This document shows, one piece after another, positions 29,427-37,754 of a stretch of 64,000 nt of DNA (the first letter of the stretch is position 1; each line of letters opens with the position of its first letter). The stretch covers positions 2,232,001 through 2,296,000 of the forward strand of contig NZ_LN881724.1 of the NCBI RefSeq assembly GCF_001457415.1. Direction: 5' to 3'. The notes below the pieces were generated by a model. That model ran no database searches. It was given only the letters and a program-made list of their open reading frames with translations, and was not told the origin of the DNA. Source of the DNA: Gorillibacterium timonense (lineage in GTDB: Bacteria > Bacillota > Bacilli > Paenibacillales > NBRC-103111). The position numbers were made by a program, and so were the translations under genes.

Positions 29427-30425
29427 TTACTTGCCGGTTTCGATCGCCTTTTCGGCATAGGTGTTATCCACGAGCTTTTTATAGTCGGCATGGGCTTTCA
29501 GCTCACCCGCCTGCTCCATTACATCCTGCAGATTGTTCCATTCCGCTTCGTCGATGACCGGATTCAAGGCGTAAGAGCCTTGCTCCTTATAGCGTTTCAC
29601 AACGGAATTCATGATCTCTTTGTCCGTATTCGGGAAGTATTCCGCAATCGCCTCAACGATTTTATCGACCGGCTGTTCCTCCACCCATTTCTGAGCGCGG
29701 TACAGGGCATTCGTAAATTTCTGGGCGATCTCCGGATTCTTCGTCAGGAAGCTCTTCTTCGCCATAAATACCGTATACGGGAGATGCCCGCTCTCCACGC
29801 CGAAGGAAGCGACGACCGTCCCTTTGCCTTCTTTCTCGATGACCGAAGCCTGCGGCTCGAACAGCTGGACGTATTCGCCCGTACCGGAAGCGAAGGCTGT
29901 CGCGATATTGGCGAATTCCACGTTCTGAATCAGCTTCATATCCTTCTGCGGGTCAATCCCGTGCTTGCGGAGCGTGAATTCGCCTGCCATTTGCGGCATG
30001 CCGCCTTTTCTCTGTCCGAGGAAAGTCGTTCCCTTCAGCTCGTTCCAATCAAACGATTCCTTCTTCTCGCGAGCAACCAGGAAAGTCCCGTCCGTCTGCG
30101 TCAATTGAGCGAAGTTGATTACCGGATCCTCCGAGCCTTGCTGCTCCACATAAATGGAGGTTTCGGAGCCGACAAGCCCGATATCGACCACACCAGAGAG
30201 AATTGCTGTCATCGTTTTGTCGCCGCCCGCCGTTGTTTGAAGCTCCACATCAAGCCCTTCATCCTTGAAGAAGCCTTGCGTCAGCGCCACATACTGCGGT
30301 GCGTAAAAAATCGAGCGCGTCACTTCCCCGACCTTGACCTTCGAAGCGTCCTTCTTGCCGCAGCCGCTAAGCGCCAAAGACAGCGCCAGCACGGCAAGTG
30401 CGGCTACCTTCAAGCTTTTCGTCAT
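29427..30425 (-). CDS. NMT1/SsuA-type substrate-binding lipoprotein
   Basis: A 332-residue lipoprotein whose signal peptide ends in the lipobox LALSGC, so it is anchored to the outer face of the membrane. The mature part has the NMT1/SsuA fold hallmarks: FYAPQYVALTQGFFKDEGLDVEL, TAILSGVVDIGLVGSE and the hinge region. The start is the ATG at 30425 (MTKSLKVAALA), because GGAGG lies 7 bases ahead; two in-frame ATGs upstream are too close to it. First gene of the importer operon. No sulfonate or taurine desulfurase is nearby to name the substrate. Confidence 0.88.
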   Translation of the reverse strand: MTKSLKVAALAVLALSLALSGCGKKDASKVKVGEVTRSIFYAPQYVALTQGFFKDEGLDVELQTTAGGDKTMTAILSGVVDIGLVGSETSIYVEQQGSEDPVINFAQLTQTDGTFLVAREKKESFDWNELKGTTFLGQRKGGMPQMAGEFTLRKHGIDPQKDMKLIQNVEFANIATAFASGTGEYVQLFEPQASVIEKEGKGTVVASFGVESGHLPYTVFMAKKSFLTKNPEIAQKFTNALYRAQKWVEEQPVDKIVEAIAEYFPNTDKEIMNSVVKRYKEQGSYALNPVIDEAEWNNLQDVMEQAGELKAHADYKKLVDNTYAEKAIETGK

Positions 30426-30490
30426 CTCCATACCTCCCATGTCATTCTGGCTTACGACAGTGTATGCGCCTATGGGCGAAGGGGTCCATG

Positions 30491-30555
30491 AAAAAAGCCC
30501 TGAAGGAAGCTCTTCCCTTCATCAGGGGAGAAACTTCCCACAGAGCTTCCTGCGG
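30491..30555 (-). promoter_or_regulatory. Candidate attenuator in the importer leader
   Basis: On the minus strand CCCTG/CAGGG plus AAGG/CCTT form a stem (30527-30498) followed by TTTTTT, about 65 bases ahead of the binding-protein gene. Upstream, GGAAGCTCT (30550-30542) is the exact complement of AGAGCTTCC (30513-30505) inside that terminator, and also lies in a small CCGCAG/CTGTGG hairpin. This gives two mutually exclusive folds. I could not match it to a known riboswitch. The 304-base spacer (30426-30729) holds nothing else I recognise. Confidence 0.5.
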
Positions 30556-30729
30556 TTGTTTGTCTACTGCATGTTATCAAACCATGGATAGGAATGAACC
30601 GGACGATCATAACCGCGTGAAGAATGAGCCTAAGGCGCTCATATCAAGTAAAATCTTCATGTCTATTCGTCCGGAATTCGGTTTAAAACACGCCATAACT
30701 AACAAATCCTGTTGATCGAATAGCTGGTC

Positions 30730-31752
30730 TTACGACGGTCTTCTTTTGCTGGCCAGCTCGCGAATATTGGAGGCCTCCATTCGGCCGGGAACGCTTTGCA
30801 GGGGTTGGTGCTGTTGCTGTTTCGTGACGAAGTCGCGGACAATATACAGCGGTCTTCCTTTCGATTCGTCGTAGATTCGGCCGATGTATTCGCCAACCGC
30901 CCCAAGCATGATCAAGGTAAAGCCGCTGAAGAAGAGTTGGATGATCATGAGAGAAGACCAGCCCGGGACAACCTGATCGGTGAACAGCTTTTGATAGAAG
31001 ACCGTCATCATATAGAGGAACCCCGCAACTGAGCACAGGAAACCGGCATAACCCGCCAGCTTGAGCGGTTTGTAGGAAAAGGATGTGATTCCGTCGAGGC
31101 ACAGCTTGATCATCTTTTTAAGCGGATACTTCGTCTCCCCGGCCAACCTTTCGTCGCGGACATACTCGATGGCCGTCTGCCGAAAGCCGACCCAACTGAC
31201 CAAACCGCGAACGAAGCGATTGTTTTCCGGGAGTCGTTTCATCTCCTCGCATACCCGACGGTCAATCAGCCGAAAATCACCGGTATCCACCGGAATGTCA
31301 ATCTCCGTTGAAGCACGCAGGACGCGGTAGAACATGCGCGCCGTCGTTTTTTTGAACCACGTCTCCCCCTTGCGAGCAATCCGCTTGGCATAAACGACCT
31401 CGAAGCCTTCTTTCCATTTGGCGATCATGTCGAGGATAAGCTCGGGAGGGTCCTGCAGGTCCGCATCAATGACGACGACCGCTTCCCCACACGCATAATC
31501 CATGCCTGCTGTTATGGCGACCTGATGACCGAAATTACGAGAAAAATCAATGAGCTTCACGTTATCGTCCACGGAGCAGAAGCCCCTCAAGATCTCGACT
31601 GTGCGGTCCCGGCTGCCGTCGTTGACGAACAGCAGCTCGTACGTCTCGCCTGTTGTATCCATGACAGTCTGCAAGCGCCGATACGTTTCATGAATCACAG
31701 CTTCCTCGTTATAGACCGGAATGACGATGCTGTAACGCACTTGTCCATCCAT
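30730..31752 (-). CDS. ykcC: YkcC-like polyprenyl-phosphate glycosyltransferase (GT2)
   Basis: A 340-residue enzyme with an N-terminal GT-A domain, YSIVIPVYNEEAVI, the metal-binding DADLQDPPELI, and DTGDFRLIDRRV, followed by two C-terminal membrane spans (about residues 232-255 and 268-292). It resembles DPM1/GtrB/ArnC enzymes that move a sugar from a nucleotide donor to a polyprenyl phosphate on the inner membrane face. It is 21 bases downstream of the ykcB-like gene, as in B. subtilis ykcBC: the lipid-linked sugar made here would feed that GT-C enzyme. GGAGGAGAG precedes the ATG. Confidence 0.88.
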   Translation of the reverse strand: MDGQVRYSIVIPVYNEEAVIHETYRRLQTVMDTTGETYELLFVNDGSRDRTVEILRGFCSVDDNVKLIDFSRNFGHQVAITAGMDYACGEAVVVIDADLQDPPELILDMIAKWKEGFEVVYAKRIARKGETWFKKTTARMFYRVLRASTEIDIPVDTGDFRLIDRRVCEEMKRLPENNRFVRGLVSWVGFRQTAIEYVRDERLAGETKYPLKKMIKLCLDGITSFSYKPLKLAGYAGFLCSVAGFLYMMTVFYQKLFTDQVVPGWSSLMIIQLFFSGFTLIMLGAVGEYIGRIYDESKGRPLYIVRDFVTKQQQHQPLQSVPGRMEASNIRELASKRRPS

Positions 31753-31773
31753 TGCTGACTCTCCTCCTCCGTC

Positions 31774-34254
31774 TTATTTTTTGATTTCGTAGAGCGTGGT
31801 TCCGCCAAAGCCGCCCATCCCCATCACTCCGCTGGTGCTGTCCGTCGAAGTCGGCGTATCCGTCGCGCTCTTCCATTCACTTTCCGTAATCGCGGTGCTG
31901 TTCTCGATAATCCAGGAGGTGACTTCGGACGATCCACCACGACCACCGCCACCTTCACCGGACAGCAGGAAATACTTCACATCGCCGTTTGCGACCATCT
32001 GCTTGAGTTTGTCGACGGTCAAGATCGGGTCCGAACCGGAGAAGCCGCCCATAGCCATAACCGCTTTGCGGGTTTGAATGATGTAAGGAGCGGCCGTCTG
32101 CGAGCTGGTCGTGGCAAACAGGTATTTTTCCCCCGTATTGTTCACGGTCAAGTAGTTGATGAGATCCTGATCCACCGAGGAAGCACCCCGCGAGAAGTTG
32201 AAGCCTCCTCCGCTATTAGCCGCGCTGGTGTCCGTCCGGTTTGAGTCGGTCGGGGTCTGGCCGTCCTGGTTTGTTCCAGTTTGGTTTGACCCGCCTTGGT
32301 TAGTACCGAAAGGGTTCGTTCCGTTCGCGTTCAATCGCTCCCGGTTACCATCTCGTTCGCCGAAGTTGCCAATCATCCCAGCCATTACGTTCCGGTTCCC
32401 CATTCCGAATCCCGTCGAACCCGTCGGTCCCGCCGCCGGAACGGAGGAATTTGGGTTGTCCTGGGTTGAAGGAAGATAAGACCAATAACCCGGAGCGGCG
32501 AGCAGCACGAGCATCCCCAGAACAGATGCGGCAAAAGCCAGACGATTCTCAAGAAGGCGAAGCAGCAGGAGAAGCGCTACGACGATCCCGCCTGCTCCGA
32601 CCCCGATGACCCAGCCTTTGCCCATCGTTTCCGAATAGGGATTCAGCACGTAAAGCTCAAAGGCGGTTGTGACAAGGAGCGCAGCCGGTAGAATCCATGC
32701 TTTCCAGCCTTGCTTGTCGCGGTAAAAGGACCACAGAGCGCTCCAGCCAGCACCGGCAAGTGCTGCGACCGGAGGAGCCAGCATGATCAGATAATACTGG
32801 TGGAAGAAGCCGGCAATACTGAAGAAGCCGCCGACCGGGATGAGCCAGGCCAACCAGAACAATGTCTCCTTCTCCCGATCCGTCATGCTTCTGCGGAAGC
32901 GGATGCCGGAGAGCAGGCCGATGCTCGCAAGCAGCGCAAAGGGAAGCAGCCAGCTCGCTTGGCCGGAAAGCTCGGATTGGAATAGCCGGAATACTCCAGC
33001 CTGACCGGTGTTGAACATTCCGCCGCCCCCACCGCTGCGATTCGTGCCGCCGTCTCCGCCGGGCATTTGGCCCATTCCGCCCGGCACTTGCCCGCCAGCT
33101 CCGCCGTCATCCCCGAAGCCGGGCTGTTGACCCTGCTCCCCGTCGGTTCCTTGGGAAGCCGCGGCTACCGCATCGTTGCCGGTCGTTCCTGTTGTTCCGG
33201 TTGTCCCCGCTTGGCCATCCCGTCCTCCCTGCGGCATCGTTCCTCCGTTGCCGCCGTTCTGGCTGCCTCCGGGAGCTTGGCCATTTTGCCCAGATTGACC
33301 ATCCCGCCCAAATGGAGCAGTCTGTCCTTGGTTATTGCCATTTGCTCCGGCAGGGGCCTGCCCCCCATCGGCTCCACTCGTTCCGTTTTGTGCGCCGGAC
33401 CGATCGGAACGCTCGATCGAACCGCTTGGCGCTTGTCCGCCAAAGCCTCCTCCGCCGCCGTTATTTCGATCCCCCGTCAGGCGGCTTACTCCGTTATAGC
33501 CAAATGCAAGCTCGAGAACCGAGTTGGTTTGGCTGCTGCCGATATAGGGTCGTTTGTCAGCGGGAATCGAATCGACAATGACTGCCCAAGAAACGGAGAT
33601 CACCAACATCACAGCCGTTGCTCCGGAGAGAATGCCAAGCTTCTTTTTCCAGTTGAGCTTAACGGCTATCCAATAAAAGAGATAAAAGGCGGGAACAATC
33701 ATATACGCCTGAAGCATCTTCATGTTGAACGCGACTCCGATCATGGCAAAAGCGCCGATGATCCAGCCCGCCTTCTTGTCGCGAACGCCCTTCATCAGCA
33801 TCCAGGTGCCAAGCAGTAGCGCGAAGACCAGCATCCCGTCGATGTTGTTGGAGCGGCTGATCACAACCGCGATCGGCGTTAACGCCAGAATGAGCGCCCC
33901 CATCCGCGCCGCCAGCTTGCCGAATGTCGGCTTAAGCAGGAAGTACAACAGCAGCACCGAACCCACATTCGCGAGCGCCTGCGGAAGGATGACGCTCCAG
34001 CCGTAAAGGCCGAAGATCTTCGCAAACAAGGTCTGGATCCAGAAGACAACCGGCGGTTTATCCACCGTCACGAATCCGACCGGATCAAGCGAGCCGAAGA
34101 AAAACGATTTAAAGTTCTCCATCATGCTCGCAACAGCAGCCGTGTAATACGAGTTCGAGTATTTATCCTTCCAGATGCCAAATACGTTCAAGAATAACGA
34201 CATCACCGTTATCGCGGTTAAATACCAGTCGATTTTTCTCCCTTTCTTCTCCAT
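31774..34254 (-). CDS. ykcB: YkcB-like GT-C (ArnT/PMT-type) glycosyltransferase
   Basis: An 826-residue membrane protein. The start has the GT39/ArnT-like extracytoplasmic acidic loop NSYYTAAVASMMENFKSFFFGSLDPVGFVTVDKPPV. At least ten spans follow, and a C-terminal extracytoplasmic domain ends with YLFATTSSQTAAPYIIQTRKAVMAMGGFSGSDP, typical of YkcB homologues. Two Gly/Asn/Gln/Ser-rich low-complexity inserts (about residues 262-415 and 600-692) lie in predicted extracytoplasmic loops. The start is the ATG at 34254 with GGAG 9 bases ahead, not the GTG two codons earlier. The donor would come from the YkcC-like enzyme; the acceptor is unknown. Confidence 0.85.
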   Translation of the reverse strand: MEKKGRKIDWYLTAITVMSLFLNVFGIWKDKYSNSYYTAAVASMMENFKSFFFGSLDPVGFVTVDKPPVVFWIQTLFAKIFGLYGWSVILPQALANVGSVLLLYFLLKPTFGKLAARMGALILALTPIAVVISRSNNIDGMLVFALLLGTWMLMKGVRDKKAGWIIGAFAMIGVAFNMKMLQAYMIVPAFYLFYWIAVKLNWKKKLGILSGATAVMLVISVSWAVIVDSIPADKRPYIGSSQTNSVLELAFGYNGVSRLTGDRNNGGGGGFGGQAPSGSIERSDRSGAQNGTSGADGGQAPAGANGNNQGQTAPFGRDGQSGQNGQAPGGSQNGGNGGTMPQGGRDGQAGTTGTTGTTGNDAVAAASQGTDGEQGQQPGFGDDGGAGGQVPGGMGQMPGGDGGTNRSGGGGGMFNTGQAGVFRLFQSELSGQASWLLPFALLASIGLLSGIRFRRSMTDREKETLFWLAWLIPVGGFFSIAGFFHQYYLIMLAPPVAALAGAGWSALWSFYRDKQGWKAWILPAALLVTTAFELYVLNPYSETMGKGWVIGVGAGGIVVALLLLLRLLENRLAFAASVLGMLVLLAAPGYWSYLPSTQDNPNSSVPAAGPTGSTGFGMGNRNVMAGMIGNFGERDGNRERLNANGTNPFGTNQGGSNQTGTNQDGQTPTDSNRTDTSAANSGGGFNFSRGASSVDQDLINYLTVNNTGEKYLFATTSSQTAAPYIIQTRKAVMAMGGFSGSDPILTVDKLKQMVANGDVKYFLLSGEGGGGRGGSSEVTSWIIENSTAITESEWKSATDTPTSTDSTSGVMGMGGFGGTTLYEIKK

Positions 34255-34347
34255 CCCCACCGACTCCTTCTCTCATCCATGCATCCGCATCTCGCGGCTT
34301 GTTTTCTGTATTGTGAACCTTCCTCCTTAACCGCACGTTATCGTTAG

Positions 34348-34364
34348 CTTAAAAGAACCTTAAG
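34348..34364. promoter_or_regulatory. Candidate response-regulator direct repeat upstream of ykcB
   Basis: Two CTTAA boxes start 11 bases apart (34348 and 34359); on the minus strand they read TTAAG-N6-TTAAG. One-turn spacing is typical of OmpR-type regulator sites. They lie about 95 bases ahead of the ykcB start. Confidence 0.35.
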
Positions 34365-34573
34365 AGCGAAAATAATCATCCGAGTCGTTCATCTTCTGCA
34401 TAAGAAAATGACCGACAACTAAGCAGATTCTTCTGCGCATTTATCGATCAGCCGAGCTTCAAGCTTAAACCCTTTCGATGATCGAATGAACTAAAAGGTC
34501 TGTGAAAACCTCACCCTGGAAAAATCCAACATGATATGTTACATTTGAATCAATTGATTGGCGTGAAGCACAT

Positions 34574-34628
34574 GCCGCTTTGATACGATCAGCTCATTTG
34601 AGCTAACTTCGTATGAGGGCGGCTTTTT
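34574..34628 (+). terminator. Structured hairpin with T run directly ahead of the nuclease-like gene
   Basis: Nested pairings GCCGC/GCGGC, ATACGA/TCGTAT and AGCTC/GAGCT, with two symmetric internal loops, are followed by TTTTTG. It ends 11 bases before the ribosome site of the next gene. It could be an attenuator in that gene's leader or a terminator of something upstream. The rest of the 401-base spacer (34255-34655) holds the direct repeats at 34348 and no gene. Confidence 0.6.
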
Positions 34629-34655
34629 GTTTATTCCGAGGGGATGTGTGATGAG

Positions 34656-35303
34656 ATGAGTTTGTTCGATGACGCTTGTGAGCAATGGATGACTAAGCAG
34701 ATCGCCGAGGAAAGGAACCCCAGAAGGCGGGAACTTCTGAAAAAAGGATTAGGACATAGTACCATAGCCTATTTGAGCTCGATATGGTTCCCTGCCGTTG
34801 GAAACTTCGATCATCTATACCCAGAGTACGAGGTTCGGGACATGAACAACAGCTTCCGATATCTTGATCTGGCTTACATCCTGCCAGGGGCCAAGGGCTG
34901 TATTGAGATCCAGGATTACCGAACTCACGCCCGAGACATTGAAACCGGTCGATTTAAGGATTTATGTTTGAAGCAAGCCTTGCTCACGCTGGATGATTGG
35001 CTCTTCTTACCCATTGCTTACTTGTCAATTCGAGACGACCCTGCTGTATGCAAACAACTGACGCTTGCCTTTGTTGGGAAATTTCTGTCCACCGCAACTC
35101 CGTCCGAGTTAAACTGGGGTGAAGCCGAAACTCTTCGCTTCGCCCGTAGATTGATGCGTCCTTTCCTGCCACGAGAGCTTTCAGCCCATCTAAGGTTATC
35201 CGATCGCCACACAAGGGACATTCTTCATCATTTAGTTAACAAAAAAATGCTTGTTGTCGCTAGCGGCAATCAGCGATATCGCACCTATCGGCTCGGACAG
35301 TAA
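34656..35303 (+). CDS. Unknown protein: nuclease-like N-terminal part and winged helix C-terminal part
   Basis: A 215-residue protein. The middle, YLDLAYILPGAKGCIEIQDY, has the Asp...Glu-x-Gln spacing on two hydrophobic strands seen in Vsr/DUF559-like PD-(D/E)XK folds; this is inference from pattern only. The C-terminal part, PFLPRELSAHLRLSDRHTRDILHHLVNKKMLVV, reads as a winged helix-turn-helix. I recall proteins of this type as a multi-copy family in Paenibacillus-like genomes, usually annotated as hypothetical. The start is uncertain: the ATG at 34656 is 12 bases after GAGGGG, while an ATG at 34644 directly touches it. It is preceded by a structured hairpin and followed by a repeat-rich spacer. 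Confidence 0.65.
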   Translation: MSLFDDACEQWMTKQIAEERNPRRRELLKKGLGHSTIAYLSSIWFPAVGNFDHLYPEYEVRDMNNSFRYLDLAYILPGAKGCIEIQDYRTHARDIETGRFKDLCLKQALLTLDDWLFLPIAYLSIRDDPAVCKQLTLAFVGKFLSTATPSELNWGEAETLRFARRLMRPFLPRELSAHLRLSDRHTRDILHHLVNKKMLVVASGNQRYRTYRLGQ

Positions 35304-35362
35304 GTGGGGGGTAACCTCCTTTTTCTCGTATTCGGAAGGTGGGGCAGCCGAACTCGTTCGAA

Positions 35363-35556
35363 TTTTCTAACGGCGGCAAGAGCCACTATTTTATCGATAG
35401 AGAGTGCTTTGAATTTCTAACGGAGCTACACGCAGCTAATTGCAGTCAATGGCCGCCTTTTACTCAGAAGTATGACAAATAGCATCGCACACTTCCGTTA
35501 GAGTTGAAAAGGTGCCTTTTTGAGCTAATTAGCTGCAGCTGTTTCCGTTAGAAAAA
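35363..35556. repeat. Symmetric element with four TCTAACGG boxes
   Basis: Boxes TCTAACGG lie at 35366-35373 and 35416-35423 on the plus strand and at 35495-35502 and 35545-35552 on the minus strand. Within each pair the spacing is exactly 50 bases, and the whole has dyad symmetry about position 35459. The segments following the second plus box and the outer minus box are homologous (both have GCAGCTAATT at the same offset). It resembles an intergenic repeat rather than a gene. Confidence 0.75.
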
Positions 35557-35565
35557 TCGCATCAT

Positions 35566-35620
35566 CCTTCGACGCGGATCGCGAAGAGAAAACCCCTCAT
35601 ATGCCTTCGATGTGGATCGC
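35566..35620 (+). repeat. Two-copy 17-base direct repeat
   Basis: CCTTCGACGCGGATCGC (35566) and CCTTCGATGTGGATCGC (35604) differ at two bases and are 38 bases apart. Confidence 0.55.
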
Positions 35621-35853
35621 ATTCGCTGTAGATCCCAAAGGTAATTTGCGACGTCGCTCTCCTAGTCACCCTCATCGCTGAGGTATTCCATATTGTACTG
35701 TGCTTATTACTTATCCGCCTTAATGGTTCGCGCGAACGGCGAGCTTCCTGCATCCCCTCTATCATAATTCGAGCATTATCCTGCGCTTATAACTCCCTCT
35801 GTACAGAGCTTCCTCCTTGTCGGGGTCATTCTCCATCCGCAGCATCACCAATA

Positions 35854-35898
35854 CAGAAGAAGCCAACCCTCACATAGGTTGGCTTCTTCTGCTTTTTT
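35854..35898 (+). terminator. Isolated strong terminator
   Basis: CAGAAGAAGCCAACC and GGTTGGCTTCTTCTG form a perfect 15-base stem followed by CTTTTTTA. It points rightward. The nearest plus-strand gene ends 550 bases upstream, so it may end an unrecognised transcript or a lost gene. Confidence 0.8.
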
Positions 35899-35931
35899 AT
35901 GTGCGCCAGGGTAGTGTATGAACGAACCTTA

Positions 35932-36055
35932 CCAATATCACCATCAGCGATAGGCTCTTCAAATGTGTAATCTTAATCACCATCGGCGATAGGCTCTTCA
36001 AAATCGCGTAATCATCATCCCTATGGCGATACGCTCATCAAATCGTGTATAGAGC
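35932..36055 (+). repeat. Three-unit imperfect tandem repeat, 39-40 bases per unit
   Basis: GGCGATAGGCTCTTCAAA-like cores start at 35945, 35984 and 36024, each followed by a GTGTAATC-like stretch. The units differ by several substitutions, so it is an old repeat. It ends just beyond the stop of the carboxypeptidase gene. Confidence 0.6.
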
Positions 36056-36081
36056 TCACCGAATGCTAGTATGCACCCGGT

Positions 36082-37599
36082 TTACGCCAGCTGATAAGCA
36101 TCCTTGTACTTCTTCGTCAGATACTGAGCCAGGTAATCCGGGTTCAGCTCTTCGCCGGTCACTCCGGTGATCAGCTCGTACGGAGTCTTCAGCCCGCCGT
36201 GACGGTAGATCTTCTCCGTCAGCCATGCCTTGATCGGACGGAAATCTCCGCCTCGAACGTGCTCGTCAAGATTCGGGATCTCCTTCCGCAGGGTGCGTTC
36301 AAACTGAGCGGCGTACATGTTGCCGAGGGCATACGACGGGAAGTAACCGAAGCTTCCTCCAGCCCAATGCACGTCCTGCAGGATGCCCAGCGTGTTGTTC
36401 GGAGGCGTCACGCCGAGGTATTCCTCATACTTGGCATTCCACAGAGCCGGAAGCTCGTCAACCGTCACCTTGCCGCCGATGATGTCCTTCTCCAGCTCAT
36501 AACGAATCATGATGTGGAGGTTATAGGTCAGCTCATCGGATTCCGTACGGATCAACGAAGGCTTCGCTTCGTTCATGGCGAGGTAGAAGGCTTCCTCCGA
36601 GATGCCAGCCAGCTGCTCGGGGAATTGCTTTTGCAGATCGGCATAATACCGGTCCCAGAACGGACGGCTGCGGCCGATCATATTTTCCCAGAAGCGGGAT
36701 TGCGATTCGTGAATGCCCATCGACGTGCCCGAGCAAAGCAGAGTTCCGTCCAGCTCCGGCGAGATGTTCTGTTCGTAGAGAGCGTGTCCGCATTCGTGAA
36801 TCGTGCTGAACAGCGCATCCGCGAAATGATGCTCCTTGTAATGCGTCGTAATCCGCACGTCGCCAAGGTTCAACCCGGTCGCAAACGGATGCTCCGTCTC
36901 ATCCACCCGGCCCGCTTCAAAGTCATACCCGAGCTGGTTCAAGATATAGCGGTTGAAGACCTTTTGATCGTCGATCGGATAGGATTTGTAGAGGAAGTCC
37001 GTTTGCGGCTTGTGCTCGGCATTCTGAACCGCATGAACAAGCGGAACGAGCTTCTCGCGCAAGGACCCGAACACTTCATCCAGCTTGGCCACCGTCATTC
37101 CCGGCTCATATTGATCGAGCAGAGAGTCGTAAGGATGCGCGTCATAGCCCCAGATCTCCACGAATTCCCGCGTGAACGCGATGATCTTCTCCAGATAAGG
37201 GCTGAACTTTCCGTAATCGTCCGCATGCTTGGCTTCTTCCCAAGCCGATTCGGCCTGCGAGGTCAGAACCACATACTCCTTATAGCGATCGGACGGAATT
37301 TTCACACTGCGGTCGTATTGCTTGCGGCATTCTTCCACCAGCTTCTTCGTGATCGGATCGCTCTGCTTCGCATTCTCTTCCTCTTCGAAGAAAGCGAGGT
37401 ATCCGGCCATCTCCTCGGAGATGGACATCTTGAACGCTTCAGTGGACAAGAGACCGATGGCCTCGGAGCGGGTTGGAACCCCCTTCTTCGGAGCGCCTGT
37501 CCGCAGATCCCAATACATCACGCCGACTGCCTCATAATAGCTCTTCATCCTGCGGATTAATTCCATAAAACCTTTTTGTTTGTCTTCAAAAACACCCAT
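36082..37599 (-). CDS. M32-family metallocarboxypeptidase (thermostable carboxypeptidase type)
   Basis: A 505-residue cytoplasmic zinc carboxypeptidase that removes C-terminal residues from peptides. The HExxH zinc motif appears as TIHECGHALYEQ (about residue 268), followed by the M32 signatures ESQSRFWENMIGRS and MIRYELEKDIIGG. Length is typical for the family (about 500 residues). The product is likely dimeric and metal-dependent, by family knowledge. It begins close to a likely promoter shared with the divergent carbonic anhydrase gene and appears to be transcribed alone. Confidence 0.95.
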   Translation of the reverse strand: MGVFEDKQKGFMELIRRMKSYYEAVGVMYWDLRTGAPKKGVPTRSEAIGLLSTEAFKMSISEEMAGYLAFFEEEENAKQSDPITKKLVEECRKQYDRSVKIPSDRYKEYVVLTSQAESAWEEAKHADDYGKFSPYLEKIIAFTREFVEIWGYDAHPYDSLLDQYEPGMTVAKLDEVFGSLREKLVPLVHAVQNAEHKPQTDFLYKSYPIDDQKVFNRYILNQLGYDFEAGRVDETEHPFATGLNLGDVRITTHYKEHHFADALFSTIHECGHALYEQNISPELDGTLLCSGTSMGIHESQSRFWENMIGRSRPFWDRYYADLQKQFPEQLAGISEEAFYLAMNEAKPSLIRTESDELTYNLHIMIRYELEKDIIGGKVTVDELPALWNAKYEEYLGVTPPNNTLGILQDVHWAGGSFGYFPSYALGNMYAAQFERTLRKEIPNLDEHVRGGDFRPIKAWLTEKIYRHGGLKTPYELITGVTGEELNPDYLAQYLTKKYKDAYQLA

Positions 37600-37754
37600 G
37601 GTTTCGCCTCATTTCCGATATGTACTCTATACGATCTTACTGATTTTCGGAAATAATTTCAATTCGTCATTGATTTGGAGCCGCAGCCGCGCTTGTGCTA
37701 CACTGAATAACAACCGAACACCCATCTCATTCTCATCCCAAAAGGAGGGACACC

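Larger units (their letters stand above)
35304..36081. other. Repeat-rich 778-base spacer
   Basis: No gene is supported. It contains a symmetric four-box repeat (35363-35556), two copies of CCTTCGAYGYGGATCGC 38 bases apart, an isolated terminator (35854-35898) and a three-unit tandem repeat of 39-40 bases (35932-36055), each listed separately. Confidence 0.7.

Noticed and set aside
30491..30555. TPP or SAM riboswitch ahead of the importer
   Set aside because: The conserved core sequences of these classes (for example CTGAGA with ACCTGATCTGG for TPP) are absent, so it is reported only as an unclassified attenuator.
35932..36055. CRISPR-like array
   Set aside because: Only three units of 39-40 bases, all parts similar; there is no repeat/spacer alternation and no cas gene.
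36199..37560. A 453-codon open frame antisense to the M32 carboxypeptidase gene
   Set aside because: Shadow of a well-identified gene, with no ribosome site or recognisable domain.
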